Shown here: piece after piece, positions 22,321 through 45,970 of the stretch
Layout of the letters: each line of letters begins with the position of its first letter
Numbering within the stretch: position 1 is the stretch's first letter
Origin: Mesostigma viride
Taxonomy: Eukaryota; Streptophyta; Mesostigmatophyceae; Mesostigmatales; Mesostigmataceae
Length of the DNA: 64,000 nucleotides
Assembly: GCA_009746045.1 (NCBI GenBank)
Contig: RPFO01000370.1
Location: 62,001-126,000 of the forward strand
Direction of reading: 5' to 3'
The notes under the pieces: model-generated
Databases searched by the model: none
What the model was told of the DNA's origin: nothing
Seen by the model: the letters and a program-made list of their open reading frames with translations, nothing else
Position numbers and translations under genes: made by a program

Positions 22321-22450
22321 TTCGTTAGGTTTCACGGCTGCGCTCACCTCCATCCATCAAGCACGGGAATATGTGCTACATGATCTCCCCACGGAGTCAT
22401 GTTATAATTTAATTTTAATTATTATTTAATTATAATCTAATACATGTGTG
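22321..22450 (+). repeat. Second LINE-type 3' tail
   Basis: Repeats the ATATGTGCTACATGATCTCC...GGAGTCATGTTATAATTTAA block about 100 bp after the previous one, ending in (TTTAA)/(TTAAT) runs. Probably a very short 5'-truncated insertion or a tail duplication. Confidence 0.6.
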
Positions 22451-23429
22451 CATAATCGTGGCATGCCCCCGCCAGTTTGATGGGGGGGGGGGGACTCTTC
22501 CACTTATGTTAGTTGTCTCACCACCTGGCATATATGATACGACGGACTTCGTGAATCGGCACACCACATCCCTCTGGTTGTCTGTCTCTTGGTGAACAAA
22601 CTGATAAATCTCTATTCAAACGGTTGTAGCATTTATTAAAATAAAAAAAGGCCAGCGACACAGCTGCAGTCCAATATTGCTCCACAGTACTGCAAAAACC
22701 GCAATTAATACTTCCCCGGCTCGAGTCACCCCAAATGGGAACCATCAACGACTAAGCCGGTTGCCTCTTACACTTGACAATGAGTGAGACATCAATCAAA
22801 CTGGTGATGGAGAGATCACTGCAAGTCCTGTCATGCTTCCACTTCCTCCCAGTCAGAGCTTGCAGCCTCTCCAGAAACCAGCAGCGGGCACAACTGGTGA
22901 CGCAGCCAGGCGATGCCAATCACGAGGTGGATGCACACCTGTGGCTGCTCCTCCCCACTCGTTCCACCCCCATGCTTCCATTGCCCGCACGCTTTCCTTG
23001 AATGAGACCACTGCAGTGTTCACGAACGATGTGTTAATATCACGCAGGACCACATGCCTGCACAGGCACCAAAAAATACCGGACAAGGCCACGACAAGGC
23101 ACCGGACATGGGTCTATCCAATGGGACTGCCACCACGCATCAGGTGTATATCTCATCGAGAATCACCACGCCCCAGCATGTTGACCCGATAACCATGCTT
23201 GGATCATCATGCCCCGACCGGGGCCCCGCATTCATCATTCCACCTGAAGGGGACACCCCATCTGGCCCAGATTCAGTGCAACCTCCAGGTGACACAGCAC
23301 GCCACTGGCACCACTGGGCGTGACCCAGGAGCACGCCCCCCCCTGCACTAGACCCCCTCCCTCTACCCCCAAGTTGTCGAGTCGCTCCTACAAGGAGGAA
23401 GGAGGGGAAGGGGGGGGCGGGCTGCTTAT
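22451..23429. other. No gene recognised
   Basis: Contains short open frames without domain signatures, homopolymer G or C runs (22483-22494, 23410-23419), and no repeat shared with the rest of the window that I could find. Confidence 0.4.
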
Positions 23430-23570
23430 TTAATCGCTGAACGCGGGCTTGTTCTCGGAGCTCTTGACCTTGGGCTCCTTCACTGTCTGGTCGTGGACCT
23501 TGGTTTGCTTCCTGGGGGCAATCACCACAACGACGGCGCCAACCATAAAAATAGCCAGCACATCAACCAC
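23430..23570 (-). CDS. Candidate last exon of a small membrane protein gene
   Basis: Forty-six codons to a TAA at 23432-23430. The piece begins with a hydrophobic run (DVLAIFMVGAVVVVIA), followed by a lysine/glutamate-rich tail (PRKQTKVHDQTVKEPKVKSS). That looks like one membrane span plus a charged cytosolic end. The upstream splice acceptor is not clear. I do not recognise the family. The exon at 24437-24592 on the same strand could belong to the same gene. Confidence 0.3.
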   Translation of the reverse strand: MVDVLAIFMVGAVVVVIAPRKQTKVHDQTVKEPKVKSSENKPAFSD

Positions 23571-24436
23571 CGGAGAGAATCACACAAACAACATAAAAAG
23601 TGTGTGGTTTGGAGAATTTACGGGTTCGAAAATTTCCATGCATCATCAACACGCCCACCGTCATTTCCAGGACTTCGGGCCTTTGTGCGGGCTGATATTG
23701 AGCTGAATCTGCACATGGTCGGCCCTGGTACTCAACCCACTCAACCAACCCCTGAAGACATTGACTAACAAAACGAAGGGCAGATTACAATATTTGAAAT
23801 AAAACATGTCCCGTCCCCAGGTTCTGCTTCCCCCGCACCCCCCCGCACCCCGAAGCCACTCCCCAATCATAGGCTAGATAGCTCCATAAAAGTCAACGTT
23901 AAGCATAAAGCCATCCATGTGCAGGCAGGAGGCAGCAGTAAGGGGAAAAGTGCGAAGAAGGAGACGGGGGGGAGGGGAGCAGAAACCGGGTGCGACTTCT
24001 GGGAAAGTATGCCGACAGTGCCCAAGATAAGGCCTGCTTGGGTTCTCACACGCATGCCTAGGCTTAAATACAGCAAGCAGCGAGATATATTCAATTCACA
24101 GAACGTTTCCCCAGGAAATCTCCACAGATGTTTAAGACCCCTGGCGCCTTCTATCATCACATCTTTTGCGATCACACCACAATTCCACTAAATGTTTCTA
24201 GAAGATGCACAAGCTTGTGTACAATCCCGCGCCTGCCATGCATGCCCGCAATCCTCGCTGCCACGCGGGCTTCCCGCCACGCCAAGCTCAACCCCGCCCG
24301 CTGGCATGCTGCCAAAACTCCGTGCACTACCTCCGAGCTTTAAAATCCTCTTCATACACCAATTCCACGCGTAATCAGACGAGGTAGTCTCGGGCGAGAA
24401 ACAGCAAGGGGGTCCTATACCCGTGCTAAAATTTAC

Positions 24437-24592
24437 CTTGAGGCACCGCCGGCGCCAAGGAAGGAGCGGAAAGCAGCAGAGTTGACGTCGTAAATCATGG
24501 TGCCGGTTTGAGGTGTATATTCAAGGTACGGAGTAAGGAGCTGGCTGTCGGCGAGCACGCTGTTATCTAGAGCGTTGATGAAGTGGTTGCTG
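24437..24592 (-). CDS. Candidate internal exon, unrecognised gene
   Basis: Flanked on the minus strand by an acceptor (TTACGCAG, ending at 24593) and a strong donor (CAAG then GTAAAT). The open frame reads SNHFINALDNSVLADSQLL, then TPYLEYTPQTGTMIYDVNS. It has balanced composition unlike the low-complexity shadows around it. Function unknown. If transcribed, the gene would be divergent from the HypX-FolD gene at 25292. Confidence 0.35.
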
Positions 24593-24749
24593 CTGCGTAA
24601 GCGTATGTAATGCGAGCGCGCACTCCGGCAAGTCTCAGCCTGCGTGCGGGCGGTGCGGCGTGCACTGCGTCCCTGGCGCCCCTCCGCCCCCTCGGCCGCC
24701 GCGCCCATCGTTTATTCCCGCCCCGCCCGCGCCCATCGTTTGGTCCGAC

Positions 24750-24870
24750 AGGGTTATTAATCTGGCGGAGGCAGCCAAGTGACACGCGGACTGTAAGGTC
24801 ACCGTGAGGAATGCAAGTAAACACCCTGTTGCGTCCCAGGAGAGCATGGAAAAGCTCCAAGGGGTTAGGC
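24750..24870 (-). pseudogene. LINE 3' end fragment
   Basis: Reads ELFHALLGRNRVFTCIPHGDLT, matching the last residues of the LINE ORF2 copies at 49648, 51498 and 52507 (there LELFHALLGRNRVFTC... before the terminal WLPWS). About 120 bp only. Confidence 0.65.
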
Positions 24871-25184
24871 CTCTCATTGCGTACAGTACAGTGTAATCAG
24901 GGCGTGATCAGGGCGTAATTTCATGAAACAACTTGCAGGCAGTACCGGAGTTCCCGCAGTTGGCAGTAGAAATACTGTAATGTTTACAAGTGGGCAGGTA
25001 CGGGGTGCCATTTTTATATTTACTGCCTTCGCAACGTCAATAATAAAGCTACAGCTCGGGCAAAGTGTGCGCACAACGCATGGATAGTAAGTGGTTGCCG
25101 CGGTTGCCCTACATGGCAGGTTCTCAATGATGCCATCCCTCGGTTCTCAGTATTGGTGACAGTGCTGCAATTATTTTTGCCGGG

Positions 25185-25221
25185 GGGGAGGCATCCGTCT
25201 TCGAACGCCGGATGCCTCCCC
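25185..25221. promoter_or_regulatory. Perfect 13-bp hairpin upstream of HypX-FolD
   Basis: Arms GGGGAGGCATCCG and CGGATGCCTCCCC with an 11-base loop, 71 bp before the start codon at 25292. It lies in the presumed promoter or 5' UTR. It may be a transposon footprint, a dyad binding site or an RNA stem. No function can be read from the sequence. Confidence 0.5.
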
Positions 25222-25291
25222 GTGTGACAATGTGCAGTTTGCATTCGGTTGAGTAGCTTCCTTTTACTTACTGTCTGGAGTCAGGCCCACC

Positions 25292-37860
<12,569 letters not shown>

Positions 37861-38014
37861 TCCTCACCTTCCCTGTAGGCAATAGATGTCTCTGGTGCAT
37901 GTGCATACGATGCTAAGCAGGTTTGTCTTCTTTGCCCTGTACATGAACTTGTATATGATTCCTCTGGCGTAATGCTACCGGTACTTGGATAATGCCGTAG
38001 CTGGCTGCGTTCTC

Positions 38015-38019
38015 TGTAA
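38015..38019 (+). terminator. Possible TGTAA polyadenylation signal
   Basis: TGTAA, the usual poly(A) signal of chlorophyte green algae, occurs about 155 bp after the HypX-FolD stop. Short motif, so weak evidence. Confidence 0.25.
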
Positions 38020-38159
38020 CCTCACTATACTTGTCAGTTCCCCAGCACAGCCATGCAATAATTTACAGAGAGGCTCATGCAAATGGTTGGCACCGGCATT
38101 TCTCTTTCAGAATGGGTAGATGTTGAGTTCCATAGTCAACTAATTGATGGAATGAGACA

Positions 38160-38350
38160 ATTTATTAATTAATGAATGAACCACGTGCTCCCGTTGGGTA
38201 GTCACGGAGTACCAGAGTACCAGTGTGCTTTTCATCCCTGAGTGTGCACAGCGGGCAGGCCGGGGGCAGAGGCCCCCCCCTTCCCTCGTGCTATATGAGG
38301 CATGCCACAGGATGAACAAGCGGACCCGTCAAAACGATCCGGCACCCTCT
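38160..38350 (+). repeat. Repeat pair U, copy 1
   Basis: Shares GTGCTTTTCATCCCTG, a GGGCAG.../GGGAGCAGAG block and CTTCCCTC with 49220-49300, and CTCCCGTTGGGT...TCACGGAG with 43380-43405. An old dispersed repeat. Confidence 0.5.
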
Positions 38351-38399
38351 GAGGGTGCGATGAAGTTTTTCATAGCAACCTAAGCATAGCAGGCGCAAT

Positions 38400-38735
38400 A
38401 GGGCTGCCCCATGGTCCTCCCATGCTGGACGACCTAGTGGTCCCAGCCCAGTTTGAGCACCGCATACACTCTCTCTCCCGTCTTTGGACTGTCATGCAGG
38501 ACAAGACGCGGTGGAAGAAGATTGTCAAGGCGCACACGCCCGACCCTGTGGGCAAGCCACCTCCCCCCAAGCGGAGGAGGCGTTTTGATGAGTAGTGTAG
38601 TTAGGATTTTCTAGATAGCCTAGCATTAGTATAGTTCGATTACGCGGCTTCCTACACCCCATCCATCATGGAATATGTGCTACATGACCTCCCCACGGAG
38701 GCATGTTATAATTTAATTTAATTTAATTTAATGGT
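38400..38735 (+). pseudogene. LINE ORF2 C-terminus and tail, 5'-truncated
   Basis: Parallel to 22005-22320: both read DLVVPAQFEHRIHSL, then W..MQ.K.RW.KIV.AHTP.PVGKPPPPKR, a stop, a similar 3' UTR, the tail block ATATGTGCTACATGACC and (TTTAA)n. A second copy of the same LINE family. Confidence 0.75.
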
Positions 38736-39069
38736 CCTCCGCCACCCGTGGACTTTTCTTGATAGACTCGGCATGGACATGTGCTACCCTAGACGTGATG
38801 GGCTCACACCTGGGCAGCCTCCTGGTTTGTCTGTAATAAGGAGGCAGATGGTACGCAAGGATAGATGGCAAGTAGGGATGAAGGAGACCACCCCCAAGTC
38901 TGTGGGGGCTCCGCGTGTGACCGCGTATGGCATTCATAGCGATTCGGGCCGTGGCGCCCACAACCCTGTAACTAGGACCTAGATAGCTTACATCATCCAT
39001 TCCCATATTCCCCTCCCACTGAGGGCTTATGCTCACGTGACGCAGTCATCAATTAATTAATTAATTAAT

Positions 39070-42041
39070 TAAGGGGACGGGACACCCCCGAATTTTTTGG
39101 CGCCAAAAAATTCGCGCCGGAGCCGAAGGTCACAAATTTCACGTGCACGGTGCGCGCACCCCTTGCGGAAGTGGCCATGGCGACTGCGTTCAGGCGAAAC
39201 TACCACACTAGGGCAGGCGAAATGCAAAAATTTTACTCGAATATAAAAGGAGATGAGTTTATGATGTTAGTTTGTGGCGGAAATCAGCTGGTTTACAATA
39301 TCGCTGTTGTTTTCTTATGGCATCGGCATGGGGGGTAATCTGAATTTTTTGGTCGCGCGGAATGAAATAGAATTCATGATAGCGGCTGTAAAATAGCGGT
39401 TTTGGGGGCTGTTCTGACCTTGAAGCAGGCATTAATATCGGTTGCATCGAATTCTAAACCGAGCTGGTGCTTTTTGCCAGATTTTCGGCCATTATCGGTA
39501 AGTAATTGTTCAGACCTGCGCAGTGCGTGTCTGACCTGTCCATGGAAGAACGGCTGTTGTTGCGCGCCTGGGCGAGGGATTTACGAGGGCAAGGTACAGA
39601 TTTGTCGCGAACGTTATCTGCTATCGGTGCTTTCTTCTATGAGCTTATCGTTCGAGGTTTTTTGCGTTCTTTTTGGGCAGTTTCCGCCAGCTAGCTCGCC
39701 GTCGCTTGCCGTTGTGTTGTCGAATACCTGGCAGCTTTAGATTGTTTTCGTTGATGTCGTGATCAGGGCCGCTTCAGTCGCAGCCTATAGCTCTTCGGGA
39801 AGGTATAAGGCATTTCATAAAACGTGTTCTGGCAAGGATGTTGTGCGTATGGACGCTTCTTGTTGTTTGAGAGTGACGCACCCTCTCCTCACAGGCCGCA
39901 GCGGCATCACAGCGCTCATGCGGTGAAGGGCCGCCGATGGTTTCTTTGCATTTTATCGTGCAGGGATGGAAGTGTTATAGTGATGATGATGTTGGAGATA
40001 TTGCATTTGTGTGACTGCATGTAGACAGCTGGCACCAATGGTTGTTTGAGCTTTCCTTAATTTGTTGTGATGATGTGACAAGACTACAATGTGCTGAGCC
40101 AACCATGGTTGACATGCATGACTGCATGCAAGCTATATATACCATGTTCTTACTTGGTTCCTTACCCTCCGTAGTCCCAGTTTGTCATCCATGCCGGGGA
40201 GGACAGTTTAGGAGGTGTTGTTGTGTTGATTAGCTTCAAATGGTTGGCATCAACCTTACACTCTAACCTGGGAGAAACATAGGAAATGCTGCTTAGGCAT
40301 GTTAGGGCTACCATCGTCAAGGCTATGCACATATTTACAAGGCTGGCCATGCTGGAGGGATGATGAAGACATATGAGGTGCGTGGCCACCCCTTTGTACT
40401 TTGTAAACATACTCTGCATGTTTTTGGTGCATGTTGGATGGCATATTAAGTGGCACTGTGGGGTTACTAACTTACTGAGTGGTCCTTAGCGCCTTGTCAT
40501 GTGGTCATATAGGAAACCCATCAACTTGAGCAGTTCTTGTCGCAACGACCCCCCACATTGAGCATGCGTTGCCGTCAGCGTGCAAGAGTTGATCATGTGT
40601 GCTTTGGTCAGTTTGCAGATGTCTTTGATGAAGAAGGAGGTGCGAGTGTGGCTAAATGGTTACTCTAATTTCCTTGTAGCGTCTACATGGGTGGCCGTCT
40701 TGGAATGGTTGTAACTTGGGCAGTTCTTGTCAGAATGGCGTCAAACCTTGAACATAGGAGGTACCATATGTGCAGAGAATGGTAGTATGTGGTTTGGCCA
40801 GTTTTCATTAGGCTTAGATGTATAAAGGGGTGTTAGTGTGGTTAAATACGAGCTAAAACCTCCCTTAGCTTCGTCACAGGTGGCAATCTAGGAATATCCA
40901 TCAAATAGGGTTGCGCTTGTCAGAATGACCTGAAAATTTGGGGCTGCATGTCCCCCCCTCTCTAGTATTTGGGAATATATGATTTGGCACTATTGCATGT
41001 GTTTATGATTTGTTTTTTTTTGTTTGTTTAAAAAAGGACCCTTTTTGCGGGAAAATCCATCAATGTGTCTAAACATCATTATTTTGTGCTCAAAATTAGG
41101 CAGGCTTTCTCAAAAATGGGGGAACTATGCGGGAATATATGATTTGGTCCCAATATGTTTGCCCATTGTCCTAGGAAAAATGTGACTAAAATAGCGTCTT
41201 TTTCTATTTTTAGCGCGTAACCGGTGTATGGTGGGGGCTAGTACCACCCCCAAGTGGCTGGAATTTTTTTTAAAAATCATATTTATGGTCCCCAATCAGG
41301 GGGGGTGGAAAAAACAAAAATATCAGACACCATGCTGAAATTTTCCAAAAGTTGGCCCTTTCACCCTACCTACCTAGCACGTAGACGCTATACCTAGCAA
41401 AACCCTGAGGTCCCGAGGGTTATAGGGGTCGACCTAGGGAGCAAAATGATCAGCTCCGCGAGCTCTACCGTTTGAGCATATTGGTGTATGGGAAAATTCC
41501 GGTTTTCTGAAATGGGTCGTTGGCCGGCGCGACGCGATACTGGCACAGCACGGCGCGCTGGATAGCCGAAGCCTTGTAGTGGTGGCAGACGGCAGCATAC
41601 TTCCGTGCCTAGGGGCAGCACCATCTTGCGGGCAACCCCCCCCCCCTCTATGGTACCTGCCAAAATTTTGACTGCAGATTTGGGTTCAGCTCGCCAAGTG
41701 CTATCAGTTTGTCCGTCAAACCGTTTCAAAATTCCGACCATAGAGGGAGCTAGCAGAAAATCCAAGTGTTTTGTTGTAAGAAACCCATATCGGCCCGGCA
41801 CCCTACCTACCTACCCTTTAAGTTAACGGTTGTTGAGGCTCTGTAACTTCTAACCTAGAGACCCCCTGGGGTTGCGACCAGTGGCAAACATGCTTGTTTT
41901 CGCGAGATCTACTCGAATCCAGCATGATGTAAATTTTCTTGTTTTTTTCCACCCCCCCTGCCCCAATCATCATTGGATTTTTAGCACATGCATAGGTATG
42001 GTTTCCAGAAAAGTGCCCTTTAGGGGTGTCCCCTCCCCTTA
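39070..42041. mobile_element. TIR element D1 (non-autonomous DNA transposon?)
   Basis: Ends TAAGGGGACGGGACACCCC and, inverted, TAAGGGGAGGGGACACCCC (18 of 19 match). It is flanked on both sides by (TTAA)-rich DNA, so the target duplication cannot be fixed. 2972 bp, no transposase recognised. The interior matches D2 at several places: the CCATGGCGAC box near the left end, an ATCGGTAAG...CCATGGAAG block at about 39493-39545, and a GTGTATGG...GGGGGTAGTACC-like block near 41226. Confidence 0.65.
40480..40960. repeat. Degenerate ~188-bp tandem units inside D1
   Basis: Three blocks starting near 40490, 40676 and 40866 share TTAGCG(T)...CATG/ACAGGTGG and GCAGTTCTTGTCAGAATG-like parts. D2 carries a related block near 47355. 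Confidence 0.45.
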
Positions 42042-42149
42042 GTTAATTAATTAATAGACACGTGACTGCGTCATGTGTGTAAATAAATAAATTAATCAAG
42101 TGACGTGCGTTGTAACTTTCACGTCAAAACTTTCGTCGGCGGAGCCCAT

Positions 42150-43345
42150 TTCCGGAAAATAGTCGGGGTAGGTTAGTCGGTGTCCGACTACCGGGTTAGC
42201 TTAGTCGGGGTGTGCCTCTGGCCATGCTGGCATCCGTACCGGCTTGGAAGTGGGGCGCCACCGGCGTTAGAGGCCACTTTAAATATTTTGCGTCTTGCGG
42301 CCAGAAACGGTTCAGAATGTTGCTCAGAATGTCGATGCGTGATTTTCGTAGGTTAGGCATGGCCAGATTTATAGGATTGGGAAAATACAGGTAGGAAAAT
42401 AGTGCTTTCTTGGTCTTCAGTGCTAGATGAGTCATCGCTTATCATATGTCGATTTTCTCCCTATGGCCGGGCAGTCTGCGCCAGCCCAAGCATACAGATT
42501 TGGTACGGGATGTCCGCTGCAGCGTTAGCTGGGAATGCGGACGCGTTTATAGGTCATCTTTGAACGTAACATCAATCTGGTAATCATGGAGGATAATGCA
42601 GGATGAGGCTATGGCGGCCTTTGCCTGTAGAGCAACGGTATGTGTGAGATATGAGGGTCCCGGCCAGGGGAGTCCGAGCGGGACATGAACGAGCCATGTA
42701 CGTACGAGAACGGGTTTGCGTGTTGTTTGCAGCGGAATATGTCTTCCATGCATTATATTTCACGAGCTTATTAGTGCACTGTTCAGCAAGCTTCCATGTC
42801 TGCTGTAGAGAATGGTATTAGCCCTGAAAGTGCCCAGTTTATGGCATTTCTTTGGAGCACATCATTCCGTTAGTGCAGGTATGCAGCATGTTTGTATTCC
42901 AGCACCTTTGGCAGTCTTTTATAGCCTGCTATAATGCATTCTTGTATTGCATGTCATGGATGGCTGTTTACGCGCGCGTAACCCACACACATATACGAGC
43001 ACGTTTTATTGGTCTAATGGGTTATCCGGGTGGTCTGACCCGAGGAAACCACCATTGGACTATCCAACTAAGTTGTCCAATGTTGGTATTGAGGTTCCCT
43101 TCCCTCCCTGGGAAGTTAGGGGTAGGTACACTTTTTCTTGGGGAAAAAAGATCGTCTTTTGGCCAACTTTGACTGGCGCTGCCATCCAAATGCTTTGATA
43201 AACCCATGATATTATTGCATATTCTGAAAGCCCTTGAAGCGTAGATATGTTTGGCATCTTGGTTGAGGGTATTTGGAGTTGTGGCCTGTGAGTTATGATT
43301 TTTTTCATTTTTGGGGGTATGAAAATGCCCCAAATGGGTTAGCGG
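42150..43345 (-). repeat. Repeats E (copy 2) and R (uninterrupted copy), inverted
   Basis: 42180-43000 is the inverted partner of 10807-11700. 43015-43340 is the inverted partner of repeat R at 3600-3815 plus 8690-8835. Here the R copy is continuous and shows the sequence as it was before copia insertion, with AAAAG present once. Confidence 0.78.
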
Positions 43346-43429
43346 ACTATGGGTTGATTGAATGACTTAAACACGCGCTCCCGTTGGGTCCGAGTCACGG
43401 AGCGCAATAATTAATTAATTAATTAATTA

Positions 43430-43560
43430 ATTAGTAACATAACTCCGTTGGGAGTACATGTAGCACATATCCCGGAGAAGGGGCATATGGCTTTTAATAC
43501 ATTCTGGGCTACTTCCTGCAAGAGTGGAATGTAAGCAAAACTTGCTCTAGGCACAACACC
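43430..43560 (-). repeat. Retroelement 3' tail T, inverted copy
   Basis: Reverse complement of the block at 10690-10806, preceded by a (TTAA)n run at 43410-43432. Confidence 0.65.
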
Positions 43561-44569
43561 TTGAAATGGCCTTTTTTTTACATAAATTCTGGCCCATGGC
43601 AAGTTTATGGTTGGATTGACCTAGGATTGGATCCCACGACTCCCCAGGATGTGTCTGGCTAGTGGTGGAGTAGTTGAGTCAAAATGTTAAGGTTACGTGG
43701 TATTCCCTGCTTAAGTTAACTCCAGATCCAAGGCCAAAACTGGCCACCTAAACCACTTGCACTTGCATAGCAACAATAATTGATATCAGATTATGCTGTA
43801 ACTTTGCAAGGGTGACGAATACGAGTTGTTCTGACCTTGTATAAAGTTCTAGGGCATTCGGAGCCCTATTTAGTGACAAATGCTAGCAAAATAGTGCTGG
43901 CATTTGTCGTAAATGGCAATTTTTAATTAATATTAAATCCAAATAATGTCAGAATGACACCCAAACCTATTGTCATCATGCCAATACCTGACACAGGGTC
44001 CCCACAATTCATGTGCAAAAATTCAGATCATACGGAGCCCAAAATGGTGACATTTGCCTGCATTTGTCACCATTTTGGCTCTTTTTTATCACAATTTTAA
44101 CAACACTAACCACCAAGACACTCCCCAAGCTAGGGCACATCATGTTAATTCTTTGCAGGCAACTCAAGAATGACTAGTACAAACAGCGTGCAAAACCTTG
44201 GGGCATGTGAATGCCTGAGTGGTGACCATAGCTAGCAGAATGTATAATGTAAGGTAGACATTGCCAGTATGCCACATTGCTGTGATGCGCAGTGCACGTC
44301 CATATATACCCCATAACACCATACCTTTAAACTACTTGGCACATTGCAAAATGGGAAGGAAAGGTGGACAATACATGCCACGTCACTAGAACCAGCCATT
44401 TGGTTGCTACCAACACGCACCATGCGTGATATATACGTGTAATACATGTCAAGAACATGCCGAGCGAACATCAAGGTGAAGTGACACCCAGCCGCTGGCA
44501 CATGTCACCTGGCATCCACGCATGCTCACGTGATATGGTATTGGCATATCCCATGTCTCCATCTCTTGT
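43561..44569. other. No gene recognised
   Basis: A/T-richer DNA with short frames only. No splice-supported exon and no shared repeat identified. Confidence 0.4.
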
Positions 44570-45830
44570 GCTTTGTGGGCACCGAGCCACCCATGCAGTA
44601 ACCCACCCATGCAGCCACCTGGTCACCCACCCAATGAACTGCTTACACTCTTGCGCGCCCGTGCACCCAGCCACCCACACGTCCACCCACCTAGTGACCA
44701 AAGCCAGCCAGCCAGCCGTGCACGTGCTAACCCACCTTATTATATAACCACGCATGCACCTAGGCACCCAACCAGCTTAACCAACCCACTTGGACATTCA
44801 CCCACCCAGCAAGGCACCTGCGCTTGCAACCCACACACCTATAATAGGTAATAAGGAAGCACTCACCCATCCAATGAGCCAACCACCCAACCACCCAACC
44901 ACCTAAACACCCAGCCAGCATGCCCCATATGCACCATCCGGCCACCCACCCTTGACCCACCCACCCACCCACCCACTCAACCACTCAGTGCCCCCCCACC
45001 CTTATACCCACTGACCCACCCACACATGCACTTTCTCAGCCAGCCACCCCCCACCTCACCCCCAACCTGCACAGCCCTTCACCAGCGATATCAGGTGAGT
45101 CGGTCCCAACCATAAACCCACCCACGCATCCATATCTGTGCGCCCACCCGCCCATCTACCCGTCCCTTCGCCCACCGACCCACACCTAGTCATCTACACA
45201 TCCACCAGCCACCAACCACCAATGGCCCATCCACCAACCCACCCACCCACACGCATCCCTAACCACCCAACCACTAACCCACCATCCTCAAACCCATGCA
45301 ATTGTTTCACTCACACATCTAACTACCCACCCACTTAGGAGTCTCCAAAGCCTATCATCACGCAGACACCTGGCCATCTGCCTACAACCGATCACCCTAA
45401 CACTCGTCTACCCATCATGACCAGCCACCCATCCACCCACCCTCTCCACCTGCCTGTGCTCCCAGCTACTCGGCCAGCCATTTACCAAGGCATCCACCTT
45501 TCAGCCAGCCACCTGCCATTGAACCCACTAATGTCTAGGAATCCCTTGAAGCATCTACAGCCTAAGCCTCCCACCCAAGACTTCCAGGGCAACTGAACAA
45601 CCAACCAACCAATCAACCAGCTACACAACTACCTAACCACCTAACCACTCAACAACCCGATCACCAAACCACCTAACCACCCAACACCCAAACCAGCCAG
45701 GCATGTGCCCGCCCATTTGCCCTCGCACGCCCGCACCATCAGGTCCCTCCATACACGCCCCGTTCACCTAGCCAGCCACACACCTAGCCAGCCACCTGCC
45801 CAACTCACGCATGAAGTCAACGTTAGCCAC
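44570..45830 (+). repeat. Degenerate CCACCCA/CCAACC tract
   Basis: About 1.26 kb with strong strand asymmetry: the plus strand is built of CCACCCA, CCAACCA and CCAGCCA-like heptamers, the minus strand of GGGTGGT. It is too irregular for a clean satellite, and the unit does not match plant or algal telomere repeats (TTTAGGG, TTTTAGGG). Confidence 0.7.
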
Positions 45831-45970
45831 GCATGGCCTCACGTTGCATCACTTGCATTGCATGGGTAGTTTGCATGAGGCAGCTTCCATCTCGTTGTCA
45901 GCAACTGAAAAGGCTCTTTCTTTACTTTAATGAATGAGCAACAACGTTGGAAACGTTATCCTATCCCTCT

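Noticed and set aside
39070-42041. piggyBac element because of TTAA at the ends
   Set aside because: The termini start GGGG rather than the piggyBac CCC/CCY motif, the surrounding TTAATTAATTAA hides the true duplication, and there is no transposase.
44570-45830. Interstitial telomere repeat
   Set aside because: The heptamer CCACCCA/CCAACCA does not match TTTAGGG, TTTTAGGG or TTAGGG on either strand.
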